From assembly GCA_002711495.1 (NCBI GenBank), contig PARM01000050.1:7946-18132 (forward strand): DNA of 10,187 bases. The letters run 5' to 3'. The notes below the pieces were generated by a model. The model did not search any database. It was not told where the DNA came from and saw only the letters and a program-made list of their open reading frames with translations. The translations under genes and the position numbers were made by a program. The first letter of the stretch is position 1. Every line of letters starts with the position of its first letter. Shown here in pieces: positions 1 through 5,486 of the stretch. Source of the stretch: Gammaproteobacteria bacterium. Lineage in GTDB: Bacteria > Pseudomonadota > Gammaproteobacteria > Pseudomonadales > Azotimanducaceae.

Positions 1-276
1 AATAATGCGGGTCTTGTCGTCGGTGGGACCTACCCAAAAGAACTTTCCAGAGTGCGGGAAATAGTTGGCAATTCGAATATTTTGGTGCCTGGCGTTGGAG
101 CTCAAGGCGCAGATATCGGATCAACAATAAAAGCATCTGGACCAGAAAATATTTTAATTTCATCCTCCAGAGCGATAATTTATGCAGGCCAAGGAGAATT
201 TTTTGAGGAAGCTGTTAGACGCGCTGCCTACGATACGTGCGAACAAATTCGCGTTCATATTGATAACGCTGAGTAA
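1..276 (+). CDS. pyrF: Orotidine-5'-phosphate decarboxylase, type 2 (3' part only)
   Basis: The reading frame is open from base 1 and ends at TAA 274-276, giving the last 91 residues of a protein whose 5' part lies outside the window. The segment GLVVGGTYPKELSRVR, then VPGVGAQGADI, then ISSSRAIIYA matches the C-terminal half of type 2 OMP decarboxylases (TIM barrel), where the GxGxQG loop and the SSRA arginine contact the phosphate of OMP. The enzyme makes UMP from OMP, the last step of de novo pyrimidine synthesis, in the cytoplasm. The catalytic Asp/Lys motif is not in the window. The GTG at 52 is internal, not a start, because homology continues upstream of it. The YceI-like gene follows 21 bp downstream on the same strand, so co-transcription is likely. 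The type 2 assignment rests on motif recognition only. Confidence 0.9.
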   Translation, partial: NNAGLVVGGTYPKELSRVREIVGNSNILVPGVGAQGADIGSTIKASGPENILISSSRAIIYAGQGEFFEEAVRRAAYDTCEQIRVHIDNAE

Positions 277-297
277 ATTTTAAAAGGAGCATTCAAA

Positions 298-876
298 GTG
301 AAATATGTTTTATTCTTAGCACTAACACTTCTCTCGGTGTTCGCTCATTCTGAGTGGATTGTGGATACTGAGAGCTCACATGTGGGGTTCGCTTCAGTCA
401 AAAATGAGACGATTGCTGAAAACCATAGATTGTCAGGGCTGACCGGGTCGGTTTCTGCCGATGGAGCAGCCCGGGTAGAAATAGATTTGGCTACGGTAGA
501 AACGTTAGTTCCAATTAGAAACGAAAGAATCCGAGAAATTTTATTCGACGTGGATAACTTTCCCTCGGCAACAATTCAAACAAATTTAGATATGGAGCAA
601 ATTAATTCGATATCATCGGGAGAGACCCAAGGATTAAGAATTCCTTTAAGCATTGGATTGAAATCGGTGAAGATATCGAAAAGTGTGATGGTCAACGTCG
701 TCAGATCAGGAGAAAACGTTTATGACGTTGCAAGTGCAGACCCAATAATGATAAGGGCATCTGATTTTTCGCTTCTAAAGGGCATAAAAACACTTCAGGA
801 AATGGCGGGTTTGCAGTCAATAGAGCCGGTGGTTCCAGTGACCTTCAATTTGCGATTTATAGAAAAATTGCTTTGA
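298..876 (+). CDS. Secreted YceI-like family protein
   Basis: This 192-residue protein starts at GTG 298, chosen because AAGGAG (284-289) sits 8 bp upstream and the start yields a proper signal peptide (KYVLFLALTLLSVFAHS, cleavage probably before E19-W20). The mature part begins like YceI proteins: WIVDTESSHVGF (20-31), a TGSVSADG turn (49-56), then an RNERIREILFDVDNFPSA segment (74-91) equivalent to the family's 'rd..lr...fld...fP.a' block. YceI proteins form a lipocalin-like beta barrel that can bind a polyisoprenoid lipid. The location is probably periplasmic. The gene lies 21 bp after pyrF and 77 bp before oxyR on the same strand. The substrate is unknown. It is diverged from E. coli YceI, so only family-level naming is justified. 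Confidence 0.8.
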   Translation: MKYVLFLALTLLSVFAHSEWIVDTESSHVGFASVKNETIAENHRLSGLTGSVSADGAARVEIDLATVETLVPIRNERIREILFDVDNFPSATIQTNLDMEQINSISSGETQGLRIPLSIGLKSVKISKSVMVNVVRSGENVYDVASADPIMIRASDFSLLKGIKTLQEMAGLQSIEPVVPVTFNLRFIEKLL

Positions 877-891
877 CGGGTTGTTAAGCAA

Positions 892-957
892 ATGGACAAA
901 GTTAAGTATTTCGAAAGACTGGGAGACACTTTGTCTTATGCAGGAGTAGAGATTTGA
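892..957 (+). CDS. Possible 21-codon leader ORF overlapping the oxyR start
   Basis: An ATG at 892 opens a 21-codon frame (beginning MDKVKYFERL, ending GVEI) that stops at TGA 955-957. This stop overlaps the TTG start of oxyR (954-956) in the sequence TTGA, an arrangement typical of translational coupling. There is no convincing Shine-Dalgarno ahead of the ATG (only GTTAAGCAA). The peptide matches nothing I recognise, and an ORF this short can arise by chance. It fills most of the 77-bp gap between the YceI-like gene and oxyR. I list it as a hypothesis only. Confidence 0.25.
   Translation: MDKVKYFERLGDTLSYAGVEI
942..946 (+). promoter_or_regulatory. Ribosome binding site fixing the TTG start of oxyR
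   Basis: AGGAG at 942-946 lies 7 bp before TTG 954-956. No ATG or GTG exists in this frame between the site and the conserved N-terminal helix-turn-helix, so the site supports the TTG start. Confidence 0.75.
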
Positions 958-1844
958 ATCTGAGAGATCTAAAATATCTAGTAGCCGTGGCAGAGCACCG
1001 CCATTTCGGACGAGCAGCGGAGGCCTGTTTCGTAAGTCAGCCCACTCTGTCCACGCAGTTAAAAAAGCTAGAAGAAACTCTGGGTGTAACTCTCATCGAG
1101 AGATCGAATCGACATGTGATGCTTGCGCCTGAGGGAGAGAAAATTGTCGAGCAAGCCCAACGAATACTGGTAGAGGTAAATATTTTGACCGCTATGTCAG
1201 AGCAAATCCGCGAGCCAATGGGTGGCGAACTCAGGCTGGGGGTTATTCCCACCATCGCGCCTTACTTGCTCCCAAAAATTCTCGGTCCAATCGGAAAGGA
1301 CTATCCAAAATTAAAAATCAACTTGACTGAGGGCCAAACCTCGCAAATCCTCAAGATGTTAAAACAAGGAGAGCTTGATGCAGTAATCTTGGCGTTGCCC
1401 GTTAACGAGGATAATATCGAGGAGTTCGAACTTTATGACGAGCCCTTTCTACTAGCGGTCGCATCTAATCATCAAAAAGCGGGAAGCTCGCTTTTAGCTG
1501 CTGACGCTCTTGAGGGAGAAAATGTACTGCTTTTGGAAGACGGGCATTGCCTAAGAGATCAAGCACTGGCTATATGTCAAACAAACGGGGGCGTTGAAAG
1601 CAGCGGCTATTCTGCGACAAGCTTAGAAACCCTTCGAGAGCTTGTCTCTGCAGGGCTTGGCGTAACCTTGATGCCAGAATTAGCGGTTCAAGCGACCAAA
1701 ACGTCTCATGTAAATATTAGCTACATTCCGCTCTCAGACCCCACCTTGTCGAGAACGGTTGGGCTTTGCTGGAGAAAGTCCTCCACGCGCAGAAACCTAC
1801 TCAGTAAATTTTCTTACTCGCTTGGAGACTATTTAAAGTCTTGA
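954..1844 (+). CDS. oxyR: OxyR, peroxide-sensing LysR-type transcription regulator
   Basis: This 296-residue LysR-type regulator starts at TTG, supported by AGGAG 7 bp upstream and by an N terminus (NLRDLKYLVAVAEHRHFGRA) that aligns from residue 1 with E. coli OxyR. The winged helix-turn-helix covers about residues 1-60 (AAEACFVSQPTLSTQLKKLE is the recognition region). The effector domain follows from about 90, with GVIPTIAPYLLP (96-107). The redox switch is intact: C199 in LLLEDGHCLRDQ and C208 in ALAIC, at the same numbers as in E. coli, with the adjacent ATSLETLRELVSAGLG block. In the family, peroxide forms a C199-C208 disulfide that converts OxyR to an activator of peroxide-defence genes. 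It is downstream of pyrF and the YceI-like gene and ends 2 bp from the convergent DUF3501 gene. The rare TTG start suggests modest translation. Identification is very secure. Confidence 0.96.
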   Translation: MNLRDLKYLVAVAEHRHFGRAAEACFVSQPTLSTQLKKLEETLGVTLIERSNRHVMLAPEGEKIVEQAQRILVEVNILTAMSEQIREPMGGELRLGVIPTIAPYLLPKILGPIGKDYPKLKINLTEGQTSQILKMLKQGELDAVILALPVNEDNIEEFELYDEPFLLAVASNHQKAGSSLLAADALEGENVLLLEDGHCLRDQALAICQTNGGVESSGYSATSLETLRELVSAGLGVTLMPELAVQATKTSHVNISYIPLSDPTLSRTVGLCWRKSSTRRNLLSKFSYSLGDYLKS

Positions 1845-1846
1845 AC

Positions 1847-2428
1847 TCAAAGATCTAAGTCGGCAACTAAAGATAGCCTTTCTTTAACATCCAACGTGAC
1901 GGTTGTCGCAAGGCTTGGGTGTTCAATCCCAACCCTGATCTCATGACCATTTTTTATAGACTCTAAGTCAGTGTCAGAAAGTTCAAACCTCGTGAAATGA
2001 ACAGCCGCAGCCTTTGTGTCCCGTGTCCGCTCCATGTCTTCATTTGTGATTGCGTAGGATTTTTCGCCGTTGCCTACTTGGACCCACAGGGTCTCCTCAA
2101 TTCCACCCATTTTTGAAAGAGCCTCTCTGCGCTCTTCTTCGTCGCCATATTCGATCATAAATGTGGCTTTCCAATTCTTGCCGTCTGGAATAAGGGGGTT
2201 ATAGGCCGCAAGTTCTTCCTCTATTTCGTCTCGCTCAAAAAGGCGTTCGACTCGAAGCATTTCTTGGATTTGATACTTCATAGTGAGCCGGTCTTCAAAA
2301 TAAAGCGTGGCATGAGGACCAAGGGCTACTTGCCGTGACTTCTTGTGTTTGAGAATCATTGACCTGAAAGATTCTCTCTCCGTTGCGTATTCCTCTAATG
2401 ACCAAAGATCATCTCGTTTTAATTTCAT
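1847..2428 (-). CDS. DUF3501 family protein
   Basis: This 193-residue cytoplasmic-looking protein has no signal peptide, membrane segment or cysteine cluster. Recognisable DUF3501 blocks are RDDLWSLEEYATER (5-18), the charged stretch around HKKSRQVALGPH (28-39), YFEDRLTMKYQIQEMLR (43-59), YNPLIPDGKNWKAT (76-89) and AVHFTRFEL (142-150). The function of the family is unknown. From general knowledge it is commonly found with a rubrerythrin and a heterodisulfide-reductase-like Fe-S protein, exactly as here, which suggests work in the same redox process. The ATG at 2428 follows the Fe-S gene by 30 bp, so it is probably co-transcribed; the Shine-Dalgarno is weak (AAGG, 11 bp upstream). Conserved His and acidic residues could bind metal, but that is inference. 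Its stop lies 2 bp from the oxyR stop, leaving no room for a separate terminator. Confidence 0.85.
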   Translation of the reverse strand: MKLKRDDLWSLEEYATERESFRSMILKHKKSRQVALGPHATLYFEDRLTMKYQIQEMLRVERLFERDEIEEELAAYNPLIPDGKNWKATFMIEYGDEEERREALSKMGGIEETLWVQVGNGEKSYAITNEDMERTRDTKAAAVHFTRFELSDTDLESIKNGHEIRVGIEHPSLATTVTLDVKERLSLVADLDL

Positions 2429-2458
2429 GTCTTTCTAAACCTTATCTTTTTTTCTGCT

Positions 2459-3787
2459 TCAAATCCCATATGCACGTCTTACCATGCTTATTGGATGCTC
2501 GGCTTCGCCGTTTTTAATACCTTCTGCAATCATTCTCCCTGCCATTGGGCAGTCTGATCCGAAGCTGTCGGGCTTTGCTTCTTCAACTCGCCGCACCACG
2601 GGTCGAGCTATCTTTTTTGCTTTCTCGTAAGTCTCCGCTTTTACCGCATAAGTGCCATCGTGCCCAGAGCAGCGTTCGATAGCCGTAATCTCTGTACCTG
2701 GAACTAACTCCAAAAACTCCCGTGTTTTCATCCCGAAATTTTGGACCCTTTGATGACAAGCGATATGATATGCGACCTTCCCAAGTGAAACAGGAAAGCT
2801 CTGATCAATTAGATTTGCTTTCTGTCTGAGCATTAAGTATTCGAAGGGGTCAAAAAACGCAGATTGAACTTTTTCTACATCTGGATCATCCGGGAACATA
2901 AGTGGCAATTCTTGTTTGTACATAAGGACGCAAGACGGAATAGGTGCGATGATGTCGTATCCCTCTTCAATTGCTCCAAGGAATAATGATAGGTTAACGT
3001 CCTTCATTTTCTCGACTTTCTTAAGGTCTCCAAGCTCTAGCTTTGGCATCCCGCAGCACCGGGCGTCTTTCAAAATTTTTACTGCAACCTGATTGTGCTC
3101 TAACACTGAGATTAGGTCCTTTACCATTTGCGGCTCGTTGTGATCTCCATAACAGGTAACGTAAATGGCAACTTTTCCCGTAGTCTTCTCTGTGGGTGAG
3201 ACTGGAATATCCGAAAGGATTTCGTCTGGTAGAGATTTGGTCAGTGCTTTCGGGAGAAATTTAGGCAATGGAGCGTCCTTGTGCAGCCCTAGCACCTTTT
3301 CACCAACTGTTCGCATCGTCTCGGATTTCGCCGCTGCGTTGGCTAGCTGAGCAATTCCTGGGGTAGATAATGCGTCAAAGATTGAGTCAGTGGAAGTGAT
3401 GATCCTGTCACGCCATTTAGTATCGTTCGCTGAAAATTTTTGCGCCTTTGCGCGGAGCATTAAGTGAGGAAAATCAACTGCCCACTCGTGCGGGGGAACA
3501 TAGGGGCATTTAGTTTCAGCGCACAAATCGCATAGAAAACACTGGTCAACCACTTTTCCATAATCTGCCTTATCCACCCCGTCAACTTCAAAAGTTTCTG
3601 ACTCATCGATCAGATCAAAAAGTGTTGGGAATGAATCACATAGGCTGACGCAGCGCCTGCATGTGTGACAGACATCGAAGACTCGTTCCATTTCTTCTTC
3701 AAGCGAGTTTTTATTATAGAAATCCGGATTTTTCCAATCCAAGGCCTCTCGCTTTGGGGCCTCAAGGCTTCCTTCCCTCGACTTCAT
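2459..3787 (-). CDS. Heterodisulfide-reductase/GlpC-like Fe-S protein
   Basis: This 442-residue cytoplasmic protein has two ferredoxin-type 4Fe-4S motifs near the N terminus: C40-C43-C46-C50 (CHTCRRCVSLC) and C83-C86-C89-C94 (CFLCDLCAETKCP). It then has two cysteine-rich (CCG) regions: C212 with CC244-245G (ARCCGMP) and C286, then C344 (IACH) with C373 in ERCSGHDGTY and C413 (SDCP). This is the architecture of GlpC and HdrD-like electron-transfer subunits. In the second region CCG is replaced by CSG, which I believe is usual in this subfamily. No catalytic flavin subunit is adjacent, so it probably relays electrons rather than oxidising a metabolite. ATG 3787 is preceded by AGGAA at 10 bp. 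It lies between rubrerythrin (88-bp gap containing a terminator) and DUF3501 (30-bp gap). Donating electrons to rubrerythrin is my inference. Confidence 0.88.
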   Translation of the reverse strand: MKSREGSLEAPKREALDWKNPDFYNKNSLEEEMERVFDVCHTCRRCVSLCDSFPTLFDLIDESETFEVDGVDKADYGKVVDQCFLCDLCAETKCPYVPPHEWAVDFPHLMLRAKAQKFSANDTKWRDRIITSTDSIFDALSTPGIAQLANAAAKSETMRTVGEKVLGLHKDAPLPKFLPKALTKSLPDEILSDIPVSPTEKTTGKVAIYVTCYGDHNEPQMVKDLISVLEHNQVAVKILKDARCCGMPKLELGDLKKVEKMKDVNLSLFLGAIEEGYDIIAPIPSCVLMYKQELPLMFPDDPDVEKVQSAFFDPFEYLMLRQKANLIDQSFPVSLGKVAYHIACHQRVQNFGMKTREFLELVPGTEITAIERCSGHDGTYAVKAETYEKAKKIARPVVRRVEEAKPDSFGSDCPMAGRMIAEGIKNGEAEHPISMVRRAYGI

Positions 3788-3810
3788 AATAGCAGTTTCC
3801 TGATGATCTC

Positions 3811-3838
3811 AAATAAAAAGGGAGCCAAAGAGCTCCCT
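3811..3838 (-). terminator. Rho-independent terminator downstream of rubrerythrin
   Basis: Read on the minus strand, AGGGAGC, a six-base loop and GCTCCCT form a perfect 7-bp GC-rich stem, followed directly by TTTTTATTT. It starts 38 bp after the rubrerythrin stop and ends 24 bp before the Fe-S gene. It should end most rubrerythrin transcripts, leaving the Fe-S/DUF3501 pair to read-through or to a promoter I could not find. A weaker hairpin (TCGAC, six-base loop, GTCGA; 3847-3862) lies just before it. Confidence 0.88.
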
Positions 3839-3875
3839 CATTAACCTCGACAAACCCGTCGAATGGGCCTCGCGC

Positions 3876-4295
3876 TTAGGCAGTCATTGCATCCAGCGCT
3901 TTTTGAAAACGATTCGCGTGAGACCGCTCAGCTTTGGCGAGTGTCTCGAACCAATCAGCGATTTCATCAAAACCCTCGTCCCTGGCCGTTTTCGCCATAC
4001 CGGGATACATGTCAGTGTACTCGTGTGTTTCCCCTGCCACTGAGGCCTCCAAATTTGCTGCTGTAGTACCGATTGGGAGACCTGTCGCTGGATCTCCTAC
4101 TGCTTCCATATATTCGAGGTGACCGTGCGCATGTCCGGTTTCGCCCTCAGCCGTTGAACGAAAAACGGCAGCTACATCATTTTCGCCTTCTACGTCGGCT
4201 TTTGCTGCGAAATACAGGTAACGGCGATTGGCCTGTGATTCGCCAGCAAATGCGTCCTTTAAATTTCTGAATGTAACGCTATCTTTTAATTCCAT
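3876..4295 (-). CDS. Rubrerythrin-type diiron protein without rubredoxin domain
   Basis: This 139-residue four-helix ferritin-like protein carries all the expected diiron ligands: E19 (FAGESQANRRY), E52-x-x-H55 (EGETGHAHGH), E89-x-x-E92 (AGETHEY) and E123-x-x-H126 (AERSHANRF). Rubrerythrins reduce hydrogen peroxide to water at this site in the cytoplasm. Classical rubrerythrins have a C-terminal rubredoxin domain with two CxxC motifs; this protein ends at A139 with no cysteine at all, so it needs an external electron donor, plausibly the Fe-S protein encoded next. ATG 4295 is preceded by GGAG with 9 bp spacing. Downstream is a strong terminator. Upstream are OxyR-like and Fur-like sites, consistent with peroxide and iron control. 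The symbol rbr would fit, but domain-less members are variably named. Confidence 0.93.
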   Translation of the reverse strand: MELKDSVTFRNLKDAFAGESQANRRYLYFAAKADVEGENDVAAVFRSTAEGETGHAHGHLEYMEAVGDPATGLPIGTTAANLEASVAGETHEYTDMYPGMAKTARDEGFDEIADWFETLAKAERSHANRFQKALDAMTA

Positions 4296-4340
4296 CAGTG
4301 CGATCTCCGTTCATCGTGTTGTTAGTGACAAATACCACGG

Positions 4341-4353
4341 TCCTAGTATAGGA
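4341..4353. promoter_or_regulatory. Small palindrome over the rubrerythrin -10 region
   Basis: TCCTA-GTA-TAGGA is a perfect 5-bp inverted repeat with a 3-bp centre, and it contains the probable minus-strand -10 (TATACT, 4350-4345). Its position would suit a repressor operator. I cannot assign a regulator, and short palindromes occur by chance. Confidence 0.35.
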
Positions 4354-4373
4354 GACGGTTCACTTGATTCTAT
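4345..4373 (-). promoter_or_regulatory. Probable rubrerythrin promoter (good -10, poor -35)
   Basis: On the minus strand TATACT (4350-4345) matches the sigma-70 -10 at four or five of six positions depending on weighting. The hexamer 17 bp upstream, ATAGAA (4373-4368), is a poor -35. Transcription would start near 4338, giving a leader of about 43 nt. A weak -35 is what an activator-dependent promoter would show, and the OxyR-like site lies just upstream. Confidence 0.5.
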
Positions 4374-4433
4374 TTGAATTTTTTTATGATTATAATAGTC
4401 AAAAACTATCGTTAACTAATAAATGATTGCTAT
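4373..4433. promoter_or_regulatory. Candidate OxyR binding region upstream of rubrerythrin
   Basis: The core is ATAGTCAAAAACTAT at 4395-4409, an exact ATAG-N7-CTAT, the repeating unit of the published OxyR motif, in which two such elements are spaced 22 bp apart. A degenerate element sits exactly 22 bp toward the promoter (4373-4387, ending TTAT) and would abut the -35. A better second copy, ATAAATGATTGCTAT (4419-4433), lies on the far side but 24 bp away. The region is in non-coding DNA between the ends of exonuclease III and rubrerythrin, so rubrerythrin is the only downstream gene it can serve. The oxyR gene lies 2.5 kb away. Binding is inferred from the motif alone. Confidence 0.5.
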
Positions 4434-4437
4434 TATC

Positions 4438-4456
4438 AATGATAATGATTCTCATT
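4438..4456. promoter_or_regulatory. Fur box upstream of rubrerythrin
   Basis: AATGATAATGATTCTCATT matches the 7-1-7 Fur consensus TGATAATnATTATCA at 13 of 14 positions (4440-4454). It is about 145 bp upstream of the rubrerythrin start and 27 bp past the end of exonuclease III. It does not overlap the likely -10 at 4345-4350, so it would act on a more distant promoter, as an upstream site, or on an unseen small transcript. Confidence 0.7.
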
Positions 4457-4483
4457 TCCAAACGCATTTGCAACTAGAGTCCG

Positions 4484-5311
4484 TCACGAGCAAACCTCCA
4501 GATCGAACTCCGCCCAAACGGGGCAATGATCAGATGGTTTATCCATCGCCCTTATTTCATAGTCGATGTCTGAATCAACTGAGGTCGCGGCTAGCGCAGA
4601 TGTTGCTAGGATAAGATCAATTCTGAGTCCTCTTTTTGGGTTATCCTCAAAACCCTTGCTTCGATAATCAAACCAAGAGAAGCGGTCGGCGATCTCTGGA
4701 TTATTGCGCCGAAACTGGTCTTCCAGACCCCAACTAGTTAGTGCCGAAAGCATTTCTCTTTCTTCAGGCAAGAAACTAGTCTTTCCGTCCCGAAGCCATC
4801 TCTTTTTATTGTTTTCACCGATCCCGATATCTTTATCCGCTGGTGCGACATTCATATCCCCTAGCACACAGAGATGGTCTTCTTTGGAATAATTGTTCTC
4901 TAGATGGGTCTTTAGATCTGCATAAAACTTTACCTTTGCAGGAAATTTAGTGGGGTGTTTCCGGTTTTCGCCCTGCGGAAAATAACCATTTAGGATGGTA
5001 AGGGGAGGGGAGTCCTTCATCTTAAGCGTTGCAGATATGAACCGTTTTTGGCTGTCGTCACTATCAGTTACAAAACCCTTTTGTATATTCAATGCATTGC
5101 CGCGATACATAATCGCAACCCCATAGTGGGTTTTCTGGCCAATAAATGCTACGTCATAACCCAACTTGTTTATATTTTCAGTTGGGAACTCTGCGTCGGT
5201 AACTTTCGTCTCTTGAAGTCCGATTACCTCGGGCGAATATTTGTTTACAAGCGCCTCTAATTGATGAAGGCGAGCCCGAACACTATTTACGTTAAAAGAG
5301 ATGATTTTAAT
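4484..5311 (-). CDS. xthA: Exodeoxyribonuclease III, apparent ATT start
   Basis: This 275-residue class II AP endonuclease / 3'-5' exonuclease repairs abasic and oxidised 3' ends. Counting from ATT (5311-5309), the active-site residues N7 (SFNVN) and E34 (IGLQETK) fall at the same numbers as in E. coli. They are followed by D152/N154 (LGDMNVAP), the FSWFDYRSKGF block, D232 (GLRIDLIL) and D261-H262 (KPSDHCPVW). There is no ATG, GTG or TTG in frame from the upstream TGA (5341-5339) to the TTG at 5164-5162, and starting at that TTG would delete N7 and E34. AGGAAGG ends 6 bp before ATT, which supports it; the preceding ATC is a less likely alternative. The gene is divergent from the P450 gene and upstream of rubrerythrin on the same strand. 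Function is secure; the start could be a sequence error. Confidence 0.95.
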   Translation of the reverse strand: MKIISFNVNSVRARLHQLEALVNKYSPEVIGLQETKVTDAEFPTENINKLGYDVAFIGQKTHYGVAIMYRGNALNIQKGFVTDSDDSQKRFISATLKMKDSPPLTILNGYFPQGENRKHPTKFPAKVKFYADLKTHLENNYSKEDHLCVLGDMNVAPADKDIGIGENNKKRWLRDGKTSFLPEEREMLSALTSWGLEDQFRRNNPEIADRFSWFDYRSKGFEDNPKRGLRIDLILATSALAATSVDSDIDYEIRAMDKPSDHCPVWAEFDLEVCS

Positions 5312-5317
5312 GATACA

Positions 5318-5324
5318 CCTTCCT
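5318..5324 (-). promoter_or_regulatory. Ribosome binding site for the ATT-initiated exonuclease III gene
   Basis: AGGAAGG on the minus strand is a strong Shine-Dalgarno with 6 bp to ATT 5311-5309. It is the main sequence support for initiation at this unusual codon. Confidence 0.75.
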
Positions 5325-5345
5325 AAGAATTCTGAGAGTCAATTA

Positions 5346-5351
5346 ACTATA
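5346..5351 (-). promoter_or_regulatory. Possible -10 for exonuclease III
   Basis: TATAGT on the minus strand (5351-5346) resembles a sigma-70 -10 and would give a leader of roughly 28 nt. No good -35 is visible at 16-18 bp, so the call is weak. Confidence 0.3.
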
Positions 5352-5419
5352 CTAAATATCATAAACGGACTCTTGTTTCACACACCCATAAAATACGAGA
5401 TTAGTGGTTAATGCTCTTA

Positions 5420-5448
5420 TTGAGCTGGAGAGGAATCAGTTATATATT
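5420..5448 (+). promoter_or_regulatory. Sigma-70-like promoter for the cytochrome P450 gene
   Basis: TTGAGC (5420-5425) and TATATT (5443-5448) are separated by 17 bp and match the -35 and -10 consensus at four and five of six positions. Transcription would start near 5455, about 30 nt before the P450 start. The rest of the 175-bp divergent gap (5312-5486) shows no regulator site I recognise. Confidence 0.55.
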
Positions 5449-5486
5449 TGTAGGCGAATTGACACTGAGTTTGGGAAGATAGGACT

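Noticed and set aside
3863..4270. Plus-strand open frames antisense to rubrerythrin
   Set aside because: Several overlapping short frames lie opposite a gene with all its diiron ligands intact; none resembles a protein family.
4423..4614. 63-codon plus-strand frame beginning in the Fur-box region
   Set aside because: It runs antisense into the end of exonuclease III, has no ribosome site and encodes no recognisable protein.
4484..5164. Shorter exonuclease III starting at TTG 5164
   Set aside because: This start removes the first 49 residues including catalytic N7 and E34, and conserved sequence clearly continues upstream in the same frame to ATT 5311.
5459..5464. Perfect TTGACA hexamer upstream of the P450 gene
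   Set aside because: A matching -10 would fall on the P450 start codon, and no TATAAT-like hexamer is present at the right distance. The TTGAGC/TATATT pair at 5420-5448 is better placed.
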